The notes beneath the pieces were generated by a model. The model was not told where the DNA came from. It ran no database searches and saw nothing but the letters and a program-made list of their open reading frames with translations. Made by a program: the position numbers and the translations under genes. From contig NZ_AP017312.1 of the NCBI RefSeq assembly GCF_002355375.1, positions 2,187,001 through 2,251,000 of the forward strand: a DNA stretch of 64,000 bases. Direction: 5' to 3'. Positions 53,893 to 63,347 of this stretch are shown piece by piece; the stretch's first letter is position 1, and every line of letters starts with the position of its first letter. The DNA comes from Aneurinibacillus soli (GTDB lineage: Bacteria; Bacillota; Bacilli; Aneurinibacillales; Aneurinibacillaceae).

Positions 53893-53926
53893 AAAGAGCC
53901 AAAAGTGATTGGTGGCTCTTTTATTT
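53893..53926 (+). terminator. Terminator after the winged-helix gene
   Basis: AAAGAGCCA, loop, TGGCTCTTT then TATTT. The following ~380 bases to 54304 are strongly AT-rich and hold no gene that I can support. Confidence 0.75.
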
Positions 53927-54304
53927 GGGTTGCTCATTTTTAGATATGATCTAATTCCATCCGTTTCGTTTAAAGAATTGCATAAATCCACTTGATATGA
54001 TTTTGAACATATCGCCGATTATACGGATGTTGAATATACCGAGTGGATTTGTATATGTTTGTTGTTGAACTTATTGACATCGTTTTAACCTAAAATGGAT
54101 TAGATTATGTATTAAAAAGAACCAGTAGGTAGGAGAACGATTCTGTTTTATGTATTTAAATGAGCATTGATTTTAAAAAACATAATATTGTTAGTCATGT
54201 CTAGTATATAAGTCTAAATGTAAGGATTTTGTTTTCAGTAAAAGGGTTTTTAAGTCTTATGTAGAACTTTATTCTTGGTACTTTTGTATAAGGGGCTGCA
54301 TTGG

Positions 54305-55210
54305 ATGAATAAAAGATTTTATTTTGAAACCATTGTTAATAAAAAGGATGAAGCGAAATTAAAGCGATATATTAGGTTTATTATAGTGTTAGTCGCAATA
54401 TGGGCTATAGCCTTCGTTATAGGTGTTATTTGTTTCATAAAGGGAATCACAGAAAAAGATACTTCAAGTATTTTGCAGATAATGGGTTTTGTTTTAATGT
54501 TTGCTCCTGCTATCTTATTGATTATATTTAGTGAGTTTTTAGATCCTTTTAAAAAGTATCCTGTAAACAATCGAATATTTATTTTATTGTTTTTGATTAT
54601 TGAGAGGTTTGAAAATTTACAAACACATACTTATTTTAGAAGGTTTAACTTATTGGAAACAAGGGTTATGCTTAATAAATTAACACATCAATTTTTTGTT
54701 GTTGAGGAGAATATGGATAATGCGTTTATTTTTAGTACAATTCTAAACGATGAACGTAACCTTTTAAAAAGGGTCAGAAAAATAATTGCAGAAAAGAGTT
54801 ATCTATACGAACAATCAGAGAAGTTTCCCCAAATAGATGAAATGCTTAACATGCTAACTGACTTGTACGGATATATACTTTCAAAAAAGTTATTTCTGAA
54901 TAGTAATTCACAGCTTTCTGACATAGTCGAAAAGATTGATATTAGAAATACACAAACATACATATCTCTGCAAAAAATAGTGGATCAGATTGAGGAACAG
55001 GATGGATTTCAGATATCTGATAAGAAGTATGATTGGACAGAGTTGTTTAAAAATAAGTTTTTTCAGTCATGCATATTGTTTATCAGCTGTGTGTTTATAT
55101 ATTTTGTAATGAACGTTGATAAAAATGTAGATGCAGCGTTACAAAAAATACTTACCATTGCAGGGGTAGCACTTTCAATTTTGTCTGTGGGTCTTTCTAA
55201 AAAAAATTAG
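54305..55210 (+). CDS. Unknown membrane protein with four predicted helices
   Basis: 301 residues in visibly AT-rich DNA. Two membrane helices near the start (~23-45 and ~57-76), a ~165-residue helical cytoplasmic domain, and two more near the end (~250-268 and ~280-295). ATG at 54305 with AGGGG 9 bases upstream. No family recognised. Composition differs from the host genes and suggests transfer. Confidence 0.65.
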   Translation: MNKRFYFETIVNKKDEAKLKRYIRFIIVLVAIWAIAFVIGVICFIKGITEKDTSSILQIMGFVLMFAPAILLIIFSEFLDPFKKYPVNNRIFILLFLIIERFENLQTHTYFRRFNLLETRVMLNKLTHQFFVVEENMDNAFIFSTILNDERNLLKRVRKIIAEKSYLYEQSEKFPQIDEMLNMLTDLYGYILSKKLFLNSNSQLSDIVEKIDIRNTQTYISLQKIVDQIEEQDGFQISDKKYDWTELFKNKFFQSCILFISCVFIYFVMNVDKNVDAALQKILTIAGVALSILSVGLSKKN

Positions 55211-55397
55211 ACTACAGAAGGCCCGCTACTGTGTTAGTAGGACCTTTTAGCTGTTGTTATTTGTCTGTATCCAGGGTACTCATTTAAACCACTTTGGAGA
55301 AGGTGAATAATGCGGAGGATGTATTATTGGTAGATGGAAGCAGATAATACCAAAGGAAAGAATTCATCTGAATGGATGAGTTACATCGGCAGTAGCA

Positions 55398-55434
55398 AAA
55401 AGAGCCAGCTATCTCCTGCTGGCTCTTTGTTTTA
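55398..55434. terminator. Bidirectional terminator between convergent genes
   Basis: AAAGAGCCAGC, loop, GCTGGCTCTTT with A- and T-rich flanks. The 240 bases between the two genes contain no other feature. Confidence 0.8.
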
Positions 55435-55448
55435 TTGAAAAAGTAATA

Positions 55449-56057
55449 CTATTTAGCTGCTTCTGATGCCCAGTCAAATGATTTTTTTAGTGCATGTAAA
55501 ACAAGTCTTTTTCCTTGAATCGTATTCAGCCATTCCCCGGCTTTTTTAAAAGAGGTTTTGCGTCTAATAACTCTCATACGAAGTAACTCTTGTGCATCAA
55601 CCTGGACTATAACGGGGGATGATGAGTATTGGTCCAAACGTACTTCTAATTCTATCTGATCGTTTATTAATCCTAGCACATAAACGTTTCGAATATGCCA
55701 CTCGTTTAAACGGTTAGAACTTTTTTGAATAGCTTCACGTACTGAGTTGATAATACGTTCTATTTCTCTGGCTAAAAGTTCATATTCACCAATGCGAGTA
55801 CGGAAAATAAGTAGCTCGTAGAAGTATGGGGTGGGTAGCTCATAGTACATGTCATGTTCTGGATCAAACATAAAGTGGTACAGAAAGTGTTCTCCTGCTA
55901 ATATACCACGACAGTCGTTCTTAGCATCGAAAAAGCTGTACTTCCCAAAGTCAAAGATGTGCCTAAATAGAGTAAATGCAAGCTCTTTTTGCTCATAACT
56001 GGTACGTGCTTTACATTTATGTGCGAATTCGGTGGCGTCTGTTAAGATGAATTCCAT
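55449..56057 (-). CDS. Hypothetical 202-residue protein
   Basis: A soluble mixed-charge protein (MEFILTDATEFAHKCKARTSY..) rich in aromatic residues in its middle (FLYHFMFDPEHDMYYELPTPYFYELLIF). AAGGAGCACTAGA precedes the ATG. No family recognised. It runs against the neighbouring AT-rich genes and is flanked by terminators, so it is its own unit. Confidence 0.65.
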   Translation of the reverse strand: MEFILTDATEFAHKCKARTSYEQKELAFTLFRHIFDFGKYSFFDAKNDCRGILAGEHFLYHFMFDPEHDMYYELPTPYFYELLIFRTRIGEYELLAREIERIINSVREAIQKSSNRLNEWHIRNVYVLGLINDQIELEVRLDQYSSSPVIVQVDAQELLRMRVIRRKTSFKKAGEWLNTIQGKRLVLHALKKSFDWASEAAK

Positions 56058-56231
56058 TCTAGTGCTCCTTGTGTCTGGGATCTTGTAGTCTTGTCAAGAT
56101 ATATCGGTATTTTTTGAGTTTACTTTACTGACGGTATTCTACCAAAGATAAATTAGATTATAAGAACGAAAAATGGTTAGTAGGTTTTTTGCTAAGTAAA
56201 AATTTATAGTTTTTGGAAAATGACTACTCAC

Positions 56232-56307
56232 TCGGAAGAGTTGGGTGTTTAAGGAGAAATACTCCAATGATTTGAGTGATTTCCTTACACCTCTGCCGTT
56301 TTTTTAT
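56232..56307 (+). ncRNA. Bulged long hairpin followed by T tract
   Basis: CGG-AGAG-GTGT-AAGG-AAAT on the left pairs in register with ATTT-CCTT-ACAC-CTCT-GCCG on the right, with bulges, and seven Ts follow. There is no forward-strand gene upstream for it to terminate (the nearest starts at 56368). It may be a small RNA 3' end or an attenuator. The rest of 56058-56367 is AT-rich without a gene. Confidence 0.35.
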
Positions 56308-56314
56308 ATAAAAT

Positions 56315-56323
56315 TGTTATAAT
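56315..56323 (+). promoter_or_regulatory. Extended -10 promoter of the nuclease-helicase gene
   Basis: TGTTATAAT, a TGn extended -10 box, lies 45 bases before the ATG; no good -35 box is seen. Confidence 0.5.
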
Positions 56324-56367
56324 AGTAGGAGTTTTTTAGTAATCAATTGGGCGAAAGGGTAGAGCAC

Positions 56368-57852
56368 ATGAAACCAGTAAACTTATTGTCTTTAGTCAGC
56401 GCAAAAAATGACCTATTACCTTCAGTCTTTGGATTATATTTAAATAATTTTGACATTAAAATAAAAGAAGATGAATTAAGAGATATAGAATCACTAATAA
56501 AGGAGATTCAAACTCATTCAGAAAGACTGGGCATTCTTGATGAGTTCTACATAGGTTATACCATTAATCAGATAGGTAAGGAGTTTGATCTACTGAGATT
56601 TGGTGAAAACAGCATAATTAATATTGAACTTAAAAGAACGAGCACTGAAGAAAAAATAAGAAAGCAGCTAAAAAAAAATAAATACTATCTTAACTTTTTA
56701 GAAAAGGAAGTATTAAGCTTCACTTACGTTGTGGAAGATAGGCAGTTATTTTACCTGAATGACAGTGAGACACTAGAAAAAACTAAGTTTCCGTTTCTAA
56801 TTTCTAAACTAAATGATCAAGTATTACAATATATTGAGGATATAAACAGGTTGTTTGATCCTTCTAACTATTTAGTTTCTCCTTTTAATTCAACGGATGC
56901 TTTTGTGTCAGGACAGTATTTTTTAACCGATCATCAAGAAACTGTTAAAAATGATATATTAAACTTAAGTACGGAAACGGGCCCTTGTTTTATTTCAATT
57001 GAGGGACACGCAGGAACTGGTAAGACTCTTTTAACGTACGATATTGCAAAACAATATATAAGTATTCCAAAGAGTGTTCTTATTTTTCACTGTGGTAATC
57101 TTAATAATGGTCACTACAAACTTAGTGAAAAGTATCCATGGGAAATATCCCCGATTAAAGATTACAAATTATATGATTTGAGTAAATATGACCTTATAAT
57201 TATAGATGAAGCTCAGAGAATATATAAAAATCAGTTAGAAATCATTTTAAATAGCATAAAGAATACGAACGCTAAATGTATTTTCTCTTATGATTCTCAA
57301 CAATGTCTTTCTGCTGATGAGATAAAGAGGAATATTCCACAATATATTATAGAAAATGTTTCTCCTAAAATTTTTAGATTAACTGAGAAAATTAGAACCA
57401 ACAAAGAAATCGCGTCATTTATTAAAAATTTGTTTGATCTATCTAAAAAAAATCAAAACCAAAAATATTCTAATATTAATATTAGATATTTTTCTTGTGC
57501 TCGTGATGCTAAACAATATATAGATGTGGTTGAAGATCGGGATTGGAAAGTCATAAACTACACCCCACCTTTATATAATGATAATCCATATAAAGAATTC
57601 CAGTATGGTTGGAACGATAACGCACATAATGTTATTGGACAAGAGTACGATAATGTCATTGCAGTACTAGACCATCATTTTTATTACAACGAAGATAGAA
57701 AATTATCCACTAAAGGTTGGTATGGAGCCCATTATAATCCAACAAAAATGCTTTTCCAGATAGTAACAAGAGCTAGGAAAAAGCTCGGTATTGTTATTAT
57801 CAATAATGAAGCCGTACTTAAACAGTGCCTAAATATATTAGGATTAAAGTAG
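56368..57852 (+). CDS. Nuclease-like domain fused to DUF2075 superfamily 1 helicase
   Basis: 494 residues. N-terminal ~130 residues: D74 and E87-L-K89 in EFDLLRFGE..NIELKR form a PD-(D/E)XK/NERD-like pattern. Helicase part: Walker A GHAGTGKT (213-220), Walker B IIIDEAQR (D280-E281), motif III FSYDSQQ, RLTEKIRTN, GQEYDNVIAV and VTRARKKLGIVI. The order fits the DUF2075 branch of superfamily 1. Together the domains suggest DNA or RNA cleavage coupled to unwinding, as in many phage-defence proteins (inference). The DNA is AT-rich and the gene stands alone, with ATG at 56368 behind AAAGGG. Confidence 0.8.
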   Translation: MKPVNLLSLVSAKNDLLPSVFGLYLNNFDIKIKEDELRDIESLIKEIQTHSERLGILDEFYIGYTINQIGKEFDLLRFGENSIINIELKRTSTEEKIRKQLKKNKYYLNFLEKEVLSFTYVVEDRQLFYLNDSETLEKTKFPFLISKLNDQVLQYIEDINRLFDPSNYLVSPFNSTDAFVSGQYFLTDHQETVKNDILNLSTETGPCFISIEGHAGTGKTLLTYDIAKQYISIPKSVLIFHCGNLNNGHYKLSEKYPWEISPIKDYKLYDLSKYDLIIIDEAQRIYKNQLEIILNSIKNTNAKCIFSYDSQQCLSADEIKRNIPQYIIENVSPKIFRLTEKIRTNKEIASFIKNLFDLSKKNQNQKYSNINIRYFSCARDAKQYIDVVEDRDWKVINYTPPLYNDNPYKEFQYGWNDNAHNVIGQEYDNVIAVLDHHFYYNEDRKLSTKGWYGAHYNPTKMLFQIVTRARKKLGIVIINNEAVLKQCLNILGLK

Positions 57853-57868
57853 TTTGGAAGCCAAGTAT

Positions 57869-57898
57869 GGGCCCCTGAATTTTATAAGGGGCCTTTTA
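57869..57898 (+). terminator. Terminator of the nuclease-helicase gene
   Basis: GGCCCCT, loop, AGGGGCC then TTTT. It also faces the end of the reverse-strand phage-like block. Confidence 0.7.
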
Positions 57899-57949
57899 AC
57901 TTCTGATAAATAACTAAGTGGCAACTTTTCCAGTGTGTTTAAAATAGTT

Positions 57950-59029
57950 CTATACTGGACCGCCGGCAGCACCTTGAAATGCACCGGCCGGCAGCTCCCA
58001 TTTATCCATTATCAAATCTTCTTTCCGAAAGCTTCTGTTCAAAGCGAGTTGAACCCACTTACTCAATCGAGCATCTTTTGGTAGGCGCTTGAGCGAGCCC
58101 ATATTTGCCTTTTGCTCCAGTGTCAATCGGTTCGTATCAATAGTGTGATTTAGTTCTTTTTCGACTTCTACCAGCCGATAAAATCGTTCCGGCGCTATTT
58201 CTCTCATCATGGTCCAGAGATCAGCAGTCGAAAAGATACATCCCATGCAGCTGGTCCTATTCCAGCCGCAGAGATATGCAGGATGGGGGAGGAGTCGCCA
58301 GCGCTCATAAATATCCCAGATTTCTCGTTCGTTCCAATCAATCACAGGGCGCCAAGCATGAACGATTCGTGTTCTGGAATTGCAAGCGTGTATTTCTGTT
58401 TCGGCATACTTTGCACGGTTCGATGATTCTTCCCGGCGCTCACCTGTGATGACCAGTATCTTTTTCGGCTGCTCCATCGTGCCCTGGAAGCGTGGATGAT
58501 TGTTCAATACCCTACGGAATACATCAATTTTGACATAAGGAGAGCACCACCTAACACGAAGGTCCGGGCTCATGGCAGGCCAGCGTAGGCGAGTTGTTTT
58601 CTTTCCGTTCCGTGTTGGTAAATGCACGACTTTTCCGTTTTCACAGTAGTACACATCTCCTGTCAGCGAGTCTTTTCTCATGAGCTCCCCGTATATGCCG
58701 CGCTCTCGCCACTGGAAAGAGGTACGGATGCCGAGCAATTCACCAAACGCCTGAACATACGCTTCCGTCACAGGCCAGTCGAGGAATTCTACGGCATCGT
58801 TATGCCCACCATCCACTGACTGATGCCAGAGTTCGATCTTTTCCGGTGGTACACCTTCGTCCAGCTTCTTCAACGTGCAGGCCACGCTATCTTTACCGCC
58901 AGACAGTGAAATGATAATGTGGTCATATTCATTTAGAGGGAGGAGGTCGATAGAAGGGCGTTCAGTTACTTTGGTTTCAATAGAAATTTCCGTGTGATCA
59001 AACATATCAATTTGCTCGAATCTACTCAC
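57950..59029 (-). CDS. PAPS-reductase-like PP-loop protein
   Basis: 359 residues. The PP-loop SGGKDS is at ~43-48, and a C-terminal cysteine cluster (CGWNRTSCMGC) may bind an iron-sulfur cluster. This is the phosphoadenosine phosphosulfate reductase family as found in phages, related in fold to DndC of the phosphorothioate system. Its substrate in phages is not established. The GTG at 59029 has AGGAG 8 bases upstream; the ATG at 59053 has none. It is the last gene of a reverse-strand run with two methylases and a helicase. Confidence 0.82.
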   Translation of the reverse strand: MSRFEQIDMFDHTEISIETKVTERPSIDLLPLNEYDHIIISLSGGKDSVACTLKKLDEGVPPEKIELWHQSVDGGHNDAVEFLDWPVTEAYVQAFGELLGIRTSFQWRERGIYGELMRKDSLTGDVYYCENGKVVHLPTRNGKKTTRLRWPAMSPDLRVRWCSPYVKIDVFRRVLNNHPRFQGTMEQPKKILVITGERREESSNRAKYAETEIHACNSRTRIVHAWRPVIDWNEREIWDIYERWRLLPHPAYLCGWNRTSCMGCIFSTADLWTMMREIAPERFYRLVEVEKELNHTIDTNRLTLEQKANMGSLKRLPKDARLSKWVQLALNRSFRKEDLIMDKWELPAGAFQGAAGGPV

Positions 59030-59063
59030 AATGTCATCTCCTGGCGAGTACATTTGAATTTAG

Positions 59064-59873
59064 CTAAATATCAAAAATGTTCATCTGCTTCTCTTTAAAA
59101 TTCATCAGCAGCAATTCTTCGGCATGGCAGTTGTCTCCGTTGACAACCTGCTTATAACTTTCGAATGTTTCTCTTCGCCAATCAGGGTAGATCTCGAGTA
59201 AGAGTGGATCATCGTAATATGAAACAATTGCTTTTCCCTTGATGTTTTGTAGAGGACCTGCTAGTTCTCGATGATCTTGCTCCGTAAATCCCCCGGCATA
59301 AAATTTTTCCCGTCCAATATACGGAGGGTCCACATAAAATAGCGTTTGCGGACTATCGTATTTTTCAATGATCTTGCGGAAATCATCGTGCTCAATCATT
59401 ACGCCTTTCATCCGATTGGCAAAGGCCTTGATTAGCGAGCAAGCACTTTGATAGCCCATCGCTGGGTTTTGATTGGATGATGTACTATGTCTCCATCCAG
59501 TTTTGCAGGATCCAGGGCCATTGCCTTTTGCAATGCCCGAACGATTCAAATAGAAAAAGCGTACAGCTCGTTCAAACTCATCTTCTGGCATTTCTTCTGA
59601 TTTCCACTTTCCGTATAGCTGTCGACTATACGGAAGACTTTCACATGCCTTCGACAATTTTTCAGGTAGATCTCGAGCGACAAGGAGGAAATTGACTAAA
59701 TCTCCATCTATGTCGTTATAGACTTCATGGCTAATTTGAGATTTTTGAGTAATCACATGTGCAGCCCCACCAAACGGTTCAACATACGTTTTGTGAGCTG
59801 GCATCCGACTGATAATCTTTTTAGCCACTTTCCCTTTTCCTCCAAACCATATCAATGGTGAGCGTGTTTTCAA
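59064..59873 (-). CDS. DNA adenine methylase (D12 class)
   Basis: About 269 residues from a TTG at 59871-59873 (SD-like GAGGCGGAG just before), giving MKTRSPLIWFGGKGK; a GTG at 59912 adds 13 residues but has a weak site. Motifs: FGGKGK and VEPFGGAA (AdoMet binding) and FYVDPPYIG (catalytic DPPY). It methylates N6 of adenine, probably in a Dam-like context. Phage-type orphan, since no restriction enzyme is seen. It is downstream of the SNF2 gene by a few bases. Confidence 0.88.
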   Translation of the reverse strand: MKTRSPLIWFGGKGKVAKKIISRMPAHKTYVEPFGGAAHVITQKSQISHEVYNDIDGDLVNFLLVARDLPEKLSKACESLPYSRQLYGKWKSEEMPEDEFERAVRFFYLNRSGIAKGNGPGSCKTGWRHSTSSNQNPAMGYQSACSLIKAFANRMKGVMIEHDDFRKIIEKYDSPQTLFYVDPPYIGREKFYAGGFTEQDHRELAGPLQNIKGKAIVSYYDDPLLLEIYPDWRRETFESYKQVVNGDNCHAEELLLMNFKEKQMNIFDI

Positions 59874-59916
59874 TTTCTCCGCCTCACTTTTTCCAATATG
59901 TCCAAACCACACGTAC

Positions 59917-61677
59917 TTATATCATCCCGGCCACCTGCCGCTTATCCAGCATGTACTCAGATACACTTTTCTTGCTCATCACAATGTCATACACGTGCTC
60001 ATCGACTGTATCCTCACACATGAAGTCCCAGACCGTTACGGGTTTCTCCTGCCCGATACGGTATATTCTGCTGTAACTTTGTTCGTAATCAGCGTATGTC
60101 CAAGGATGGTCGAGGAAGATACAGTGTGTGCCAGCTTGCATGTTTAGTCCTTCGCGTCCAGCGCCAGACAGTACGGCGACTTTGCAAGCTGGGTCTGTGT
60201 TGAATCGATTTACTTCGCGCTGGCGTTCCGATGCCATTAGTAATTCGGCATCTTCACCTGTCTTTTTCGCTTTGCGCTGCGCTTGCGCTTCTGTTAGTCC
60301 CTGTGCGTCTACATCTCCATGAATAACAGCAGGGGAGTAGGCTGCCAGTTTCTCGGCTACCAAGTCAACAATCGAGCGGAACTTTGAGAAGATGATCGCT
60401 TTCTCGCCGCGCTGGGTAATCTCTTTGACCAACCCTATCAATTTGTCTACTTTCACTGAGTTGGATGGAGAAGTTGGATCGCTAAGTAGGTCAAGACTGG
60501 CTGTTACCTGCTGCAAGCGCATGAGTACGGTGAGTGGATTAGACGGCATCTCAAATGCCGGATTCTCCAACTCGGCCATAATCTCACCTTTGATGATGCT
60601 ATACATGCGCTGCTGTTCTGCTGTCATTTTCAGCTTCACTTGTTTGAAAGTGATCAGTGGCAGGTCAAGCTTGTCGCGTTTTAAGCGGCGCAGCATACAG
60701 CGGTTAATCATGTCTTTGAGTTCAGCCACACGTTTTACACCGATAACTTGTTTGTTCTGGAAGCCGCCGAGAATGCCGTAGCGCCGCCGGAACTGGTACG
60801 GATTGTCGTCGGTTAGGCCGCCCCATTTCAGGAAGTTGTACAGCTCCAGTGGATGATTCTTGAACGGCGTAGCGGTCAGCACATACTTGCGCCGGAACGG
60901 AATCGCGTGGATAGCCTTGCCGATCTGCGAGTCTGGATTCAATGCTACATGCGCTTCATCCAGCGCACAGAAGTCGAGTACGCGGTGTTTGTTCAGTTTC
61001 TTCAAATGCTCAAGGTCACGGCGATATGTGTCGTAGGACATAATAAGAATCTGATTGTCGTCCGTAGCAAACTCTTTGATGATCTGGTGGCGTGCATCAG
61101 CGTTCCCGGCCATGACTACGGCTTTTAAGTGTGAAAACTTCTTGATCTCGGTTAGCCAGTTGTAGAGCAGGGAGGACTTGGCGACGATCAAGCCCTTGCG
61201 TATATCTCCTGTTTTGGTCAGTGCTTCGACGGCTGAGATAAGCGAAAATGACTTTCCAAGGCCCATATCATCCGCCAGAATCAAAAAGTGATTTTGTACT
61301 AGTGCGTTTACTCCTTGCACTTGATACGAACGGTAGGGCGCAGCGGTGAATCCGGTGTAGGATATAATCTTGTCACCGTCATACTTGATACTGTAACCCA
61401 GCATACTTGGCTGAGTAGACAGTGTTTCTTCCGGTATACCGCCGCCGATCATGTCGGAAGGGGAGTGCTCGGCGTTGTTCCAGATTACGATGAAATCATT
61501 TGTACTGTGGTCAAACTGTGCTTTCATCTCCCAGGGAATAGCCCATGCCTGAGCATCACGTACATAAAGAGAATGTGGTACTCGCTTAACTGCTTGCACG
61601 TATTCATCGCAGTAGGGGAAGGTGGCTTTGATCCACCACCTTTTGTCTACCCCTAAGACTTTTTCACATGTGATCAT
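59917..61677 (-). CDS. SNF2-family helicase (phage type)
   Basis: 586 residues, short for SNF2. Motif I ADDMGLGKS (~135-143), motif II LDEAH, motif III LTATPFKNH, and C-terminal motifs V-VI (SGAGREGLNMQAGTHCIFLDHPW.. QSYSRIYRIGQEKPVTV) are all present. Motif I has Asp and Ser where most have Glu and Thr. Such compact SNF2 proteins occur in phage replication regions and translocate along double-stranded DNA. The ATG is 10 bases after AGGAG. Confidence 0.9.
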   Translation of the reverse strand: MITCEKVLGVDKRWWIKATFPYCDEYVQAVKRVPHSLYVRDAQAWAIPWEMKAQFDHSTNDFIVIWNNAEHSPSDMIGGGIPEETLSTQPSMLGYSIKYDGDKIISYTGFTAAPYRSYQVQGVNALVQNHFLILADDMGLGKSFSLISAVEALTKTGDIRKGLIVAKSSLLYNWLTEIKKFSHLKAVVMAGNADARHQIIKEFATDDNQILIMSYDTYRRDLEHLKKLNKHRVLDFCALDEAHVALNPDSQIGKAIHAIPFRRKYVLTATPFKNHPLELYNFLKWGGLTDDNPYQFRRRYGILGGFQNKQVIGVKRVAELKDMINRCMLRRLKRDKLDLPLITFKQVKLKMTAEQQRMYSIIKGEIMAELENPAFEMPSNPLTVLMRLQQVTASLDLLSDPTSPSNSVKVDKLIGLVKEITQRGEKAIIFSKFRSIVDLVAEKLAAYSPAVIHGDVDAQGLTEAQAQRKAKKTGEDAELLMASERQREVNRFNTDPACKVAVLSGAGREGLNMQAGTHCIFLDHPWTYADYEQSYSRIYRIGQEKPVTVWDFMCEDTVDEHVYDIVMSKKSVSEYMLDKRQVAGMI

Positions 61678-61729
61678 GTCATGTCATCTCCTGATTTACT
61701 ATCTACAAAATGGGCTGTTTTGTAAAAAT

Positions 61730-63300
61730 TCACATCGAAAACTTCAGTTGACCAACAGTCTCTTTATACCTTTCGAACGTCATTACATTCCCAGCCCCTG
61801 TACAGTGCTCCGGCAAGTTAGCTCGAACAAGATGCTCCGCAAATGGTGGTGGTACCGAGTTTCCGCAGCGTTTCACTTGTTCAGCTTTTGGATACGAGTT
61901 ACCATTGTGATCCTTGCCGATGATATAGTTGCTTGGAAACCCCTGTGCTGCAAATAACTCACGTGGTTGCAGCATCCTCATTCCAATATCAACGATCTGA
62001 TAGTCTTGGCCGTGAATAGTAACAAGTCCAAATCTGTCTTTTGTTGGTACGGTATGCAGTGGCTCTCGTACATCTTGCCCGATGCCAGCACCGTAGTATT
62101 TCACCAGAAACGCTCTAACTTCTCCAACATGCTGCCCGCCGGCTGTAATTGTCGGCATAGGAACAGTTACTGGCTGGCCGTCTTTGCAAGTACCACGAAA
62201 CTTAACCAAATGACTTGTGACAAGTGCGAATCGGTTGGCTGTACGATCGTGTGTAATGGTTCGTCTGGTTCATGACCGCGTACTTCTGTTGGTGATGTTT
62301 CGCCATAGTATTTTGATAGAAAAGCTGTTACCAGGGCGTTATGATCAACCGTCGTTACTGTTGATAATGGCTCGTTGCAATCAGTTCCGGGTCCGGTATA
62401 TCCTCCACCGTAATGCTTTGCTATGAACGGTTGTATTAATAAGTGCTCAGCTTTAGTGGTAATCGTAGTTAACGGTTGATTGATTTCGTATTGCAGACGA
62501 TCTCCACCGAACCCTGTCTGCCCGATCCGCACGATGAATGGTTGCGGATTTTCTAATACAAATCGTTTAATTCCTCGGGCGATGCGCCGTAATGTATTCT
62601 CAGCCAACTGTTTTTTCCGTTCAAATATGCTAGGGCATGGTAATGTCCAATCAATAATTTCCGATGCTGTTCTCCACGGCATCAAATTTCCTTTCTTAAC
62701 ATCATCGCTATCTGGATCACCGTGCGTAGGCTTCGGCCAAACAATCGGCTTCCCATCACACCGTGCAATTAGGAAAAATCGTTTGCGTATTGTAGGAGCT
62801 CCATAATCGCATGCTCTGAGTTCCCTATAGTCCACTTCATATCCACGTTTCTTTAACGCATTTACAAATTCGTCGAAGGTTTCACCTTTTCTATCAGGGT
62901 CTGGCTTTCCGTTTTTCAACAGAGGCCCCCATGTCTTGAATTCCTCTACATTCTCCAACATAATGACCCTTGGCTTAACCGCATTTGCCCATTTGACAGC
63001 AACCCATGCTAATCCCCTGATGTTTTTCTCGACCGGCTTGCCCCCTTTTGCTTTTGAGAAATGTTTGCAATCTGGGCTAAACCATGCCAGTGCTACTGAT
63101 CGGCCTTTGACTGCTTCTTTAGGGTTCACAGTCCATACTGATTCGCAGTAGTGTTCTGTGTCTGGGTGATTTGCCTGATGCATCGCAATAGCATCCTCAT
63201 CATGATTGATGGCAATATCAACACTACGACCTGTTGCCATCTCAATACCGGTACTCGCACCGCCACCACCGGCGAAATTATCGACTATGATCTCCTGCAT
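61730..63300 (-). pseudogene. C5 cytosine DNA methyltransferase with one frameshift
   Basis: The gene reads in one frame from 63300 to about 62242 and in another to 61730; adding one base at ~62242 restores a 523-residue protein. Motifs: I DNFAGGGGAS, IV FSPDCKHFS (catalytic Cys78), VI ENVEE, VIII RKRFFLIAR, and IX-X RELFAAQGFPSNYI..QVKRCGNSVPPP. About five tandem repeats of the form PLxT(I/V)TT...ALVTxFLxKYYG make up the target-recognition part. If the shift is real, motif X is lost and the enzyme is dead. A sequencing error is equally possible. Confidence 0.85.
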
Positions 63301-63347
63301 TCAACTTCTCCTTTCCTCGCAATATCACCGTTTGACGTAATAATAGG

